From: Muribaculaceae bacterium | GTDB taxonomy: Bacteria; Bacteroidota; Bacteroidia; Bacteroidales; Muribaculaceae | NCBI GenBank assembly: GCA_017621845.1 | Contig: JAGASI010000024.1 | Span: forward strand, 1-64,000 | Reading direction: 5' to 3' | Length of the DNA: 64,000 nucleotides | Shown here: positions 63,648 to 64,000 of the stretch, one piece after another | Position numbering within the stretch: the first letter of the stretch is position 1 | How the letters are laid out: each line of letters begins with the position of its first letter | Notes under the pieces: model-generated | Told to the model about the DNA's origin: nothing | The model's input: the letters and a program-made list of their open reading frames with translations, nothing else | Databases searched by the model: none | Made by a program: the position numbers and the translations under genes

Positions 63648-64000
63648 ATCTTTTGTTTTTTATGTTTTGTTTATGATGTTTTTTAATTTTTGCTTTTAAA
63701 TTCCTTTTTAAAGGGATTTTTTAACTAAGTTCGCAAATATAACCCCGCTCGCAGCTAAAAAGTTTTTGGAAAAATGTCAAAAAGTGCAGTTGTAACAATA
63801 TTGTAACCGACATGTATCACATGTAACATTTATACAACATTTATGTCAATTTTCAGGGGCGAATATGCGAGTATAAATGTAAACAACCTCTAATTAGGTA
63901 GGAGGACTCTTGAGAGTAATGAGAAAAGACGGCAGGAGTTTATCACAGTCGTTAAGACCGGTGATAAACTCCTGTAAAGGTTATTGTGAGATAAGAAGAC
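63648..64000. other. Right-end intergenic region with structured leader
   Basis: The stretch starts with AT-rich DNA upstream of the hypothetical gene (63291-63647), whose -7 may be TATATTTG at 63741-63734. At 63871-64000 lies an apparent structured transcript start with a strong hairpin; see the next entry. Confidence 0.5.
63871..64000 (+). promoter_or_regulatory. Possible structured leader or small-RNA start
   Basis: A TATAAATG-type -7 (63872-63879) precedes CTAATTAGGTAGGAGGAC with a Shine-Dalgarno-like AGGAGG at 63900-63905, an ACTC/GAGT mini-hairpin and an ATG at 63919 that opens a frame running off the window. A perfect 14-bp stem (63933-63946 with 63961-63974) follows at once. There is no T-run, so it looks more like a leader structure than a terminator. 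The -33 half is weak. Confidence 0.35.

Noticed and set aside
63698-63719. AAATTCC/GGGATTT hairpin followed by T-rich DNA as a terminator on the plus strand
   Set aside because: There is no plus-strand gene upstream to end; it is in the leader of the minus-strand hypothetical gene and the stem is weak.

Overview
The window looks like chromosomal DNA of a Bacteroidales bacterium, most likely of the Muribaculaceae. The evidence is the gene families (serine palmitoyltransferase, MtaB, a DUF4252 lipoprotein, a CotH protein with a type IX secretion tail, several small outer-membrane barrels), promoters of the Bacteroidetes type (TTTG, 19-21 bases, TAnnTTTG) and the near absence of Shine-Dalgarno sequences. 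The placement rests on remembered family features, not on a search. There is one tRNA gene, no rRNA, no CRISPR array and no prophage. The only mobile DNA is what looks like the 5' end of an IS4-type element at the left edge.

Layout. 1-395: insertion-sequence end and a cluster of small GC-rich palindromes downstream of ligA. 396-7780: ligA (minus), an acyltransferase and a lipoprotein (plus), a barrel protein (minus), then a DUF59 protein with lpxH, a candidate small RNA, and a LysE exporter with a CBM9-like protein (plus). 7999-8074: tRNA-Glu(CTC). 8163-16890: a tightly packed minus-strand run, in transcription order pyrE, SRPBCC, argH, Rieske-like lipoprotein, SGNH, MBOAT, mtaB, LpxL-like acyltransferase, glycosyltransferase. 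17291-22322: an ECF sigma, anti-sigma and DUF4252 unit, then a TPR, PstS-like and small membrane protein unit (minus). 22627-25470: uvrA (plus). 25549-28118: nucleoside phosphorylase, dprA and a thioesterase (minus). 28225-45942: a long plus-strand series with an Ntn hydrolase, a DUF486 protein, tig, clpP, clpX, recQ, a kinase/RapZ-C fusion with a sugar nucleotidyltransferase, dCMP deaminase, a CtpA-type protease, a folate enzyme, a GNAT protein and menDBCE. 45926-63647: almost all minus strand, with a Crp-type regulator, a C40 peptidase, an acyltransferase/barrel/SGNH group, prmA, CotH, a VKOR and thioredoxin pair, gluQ, rpsF-rpsR-rplI, an alpha/beta hydrolase, an RSH enzyme, spt and a small hypothetical protein.

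How the genes work together. Protein quality control is grouped (trigger factor, ClpP, ClpX). DNA repair and uptake genes are scattered (ligA, uvrA, recQ, dprA). Envelope work is prominent: lipid A hydrolysis (LpxH), acyl transfer (PlsC-like, LpxL-like, MBOAT/SGNH, acyltransferase-3), sphingolipid synthesis (Spt), and possibly amino-sugar recycling or sensing by the kinase/RapZ-C fusion. The men cluster supplies menaquinone for anaerobic respiration.

The most unusual points are the kinase/RapZ-C fusion, the VKOR protein carrying a C39-like domain without its catalytic residues beside a separate thioredoxin, the RSH protein whose synthetase half has lost its key residues, the lipoprotein with a modified Rieske motif, and a promoter-plus-terminator unit at 6062-6181 that probably encodes a small RNA. 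No single locus can be shown from sequence alone to be an undescribed system. These are the best candidates.
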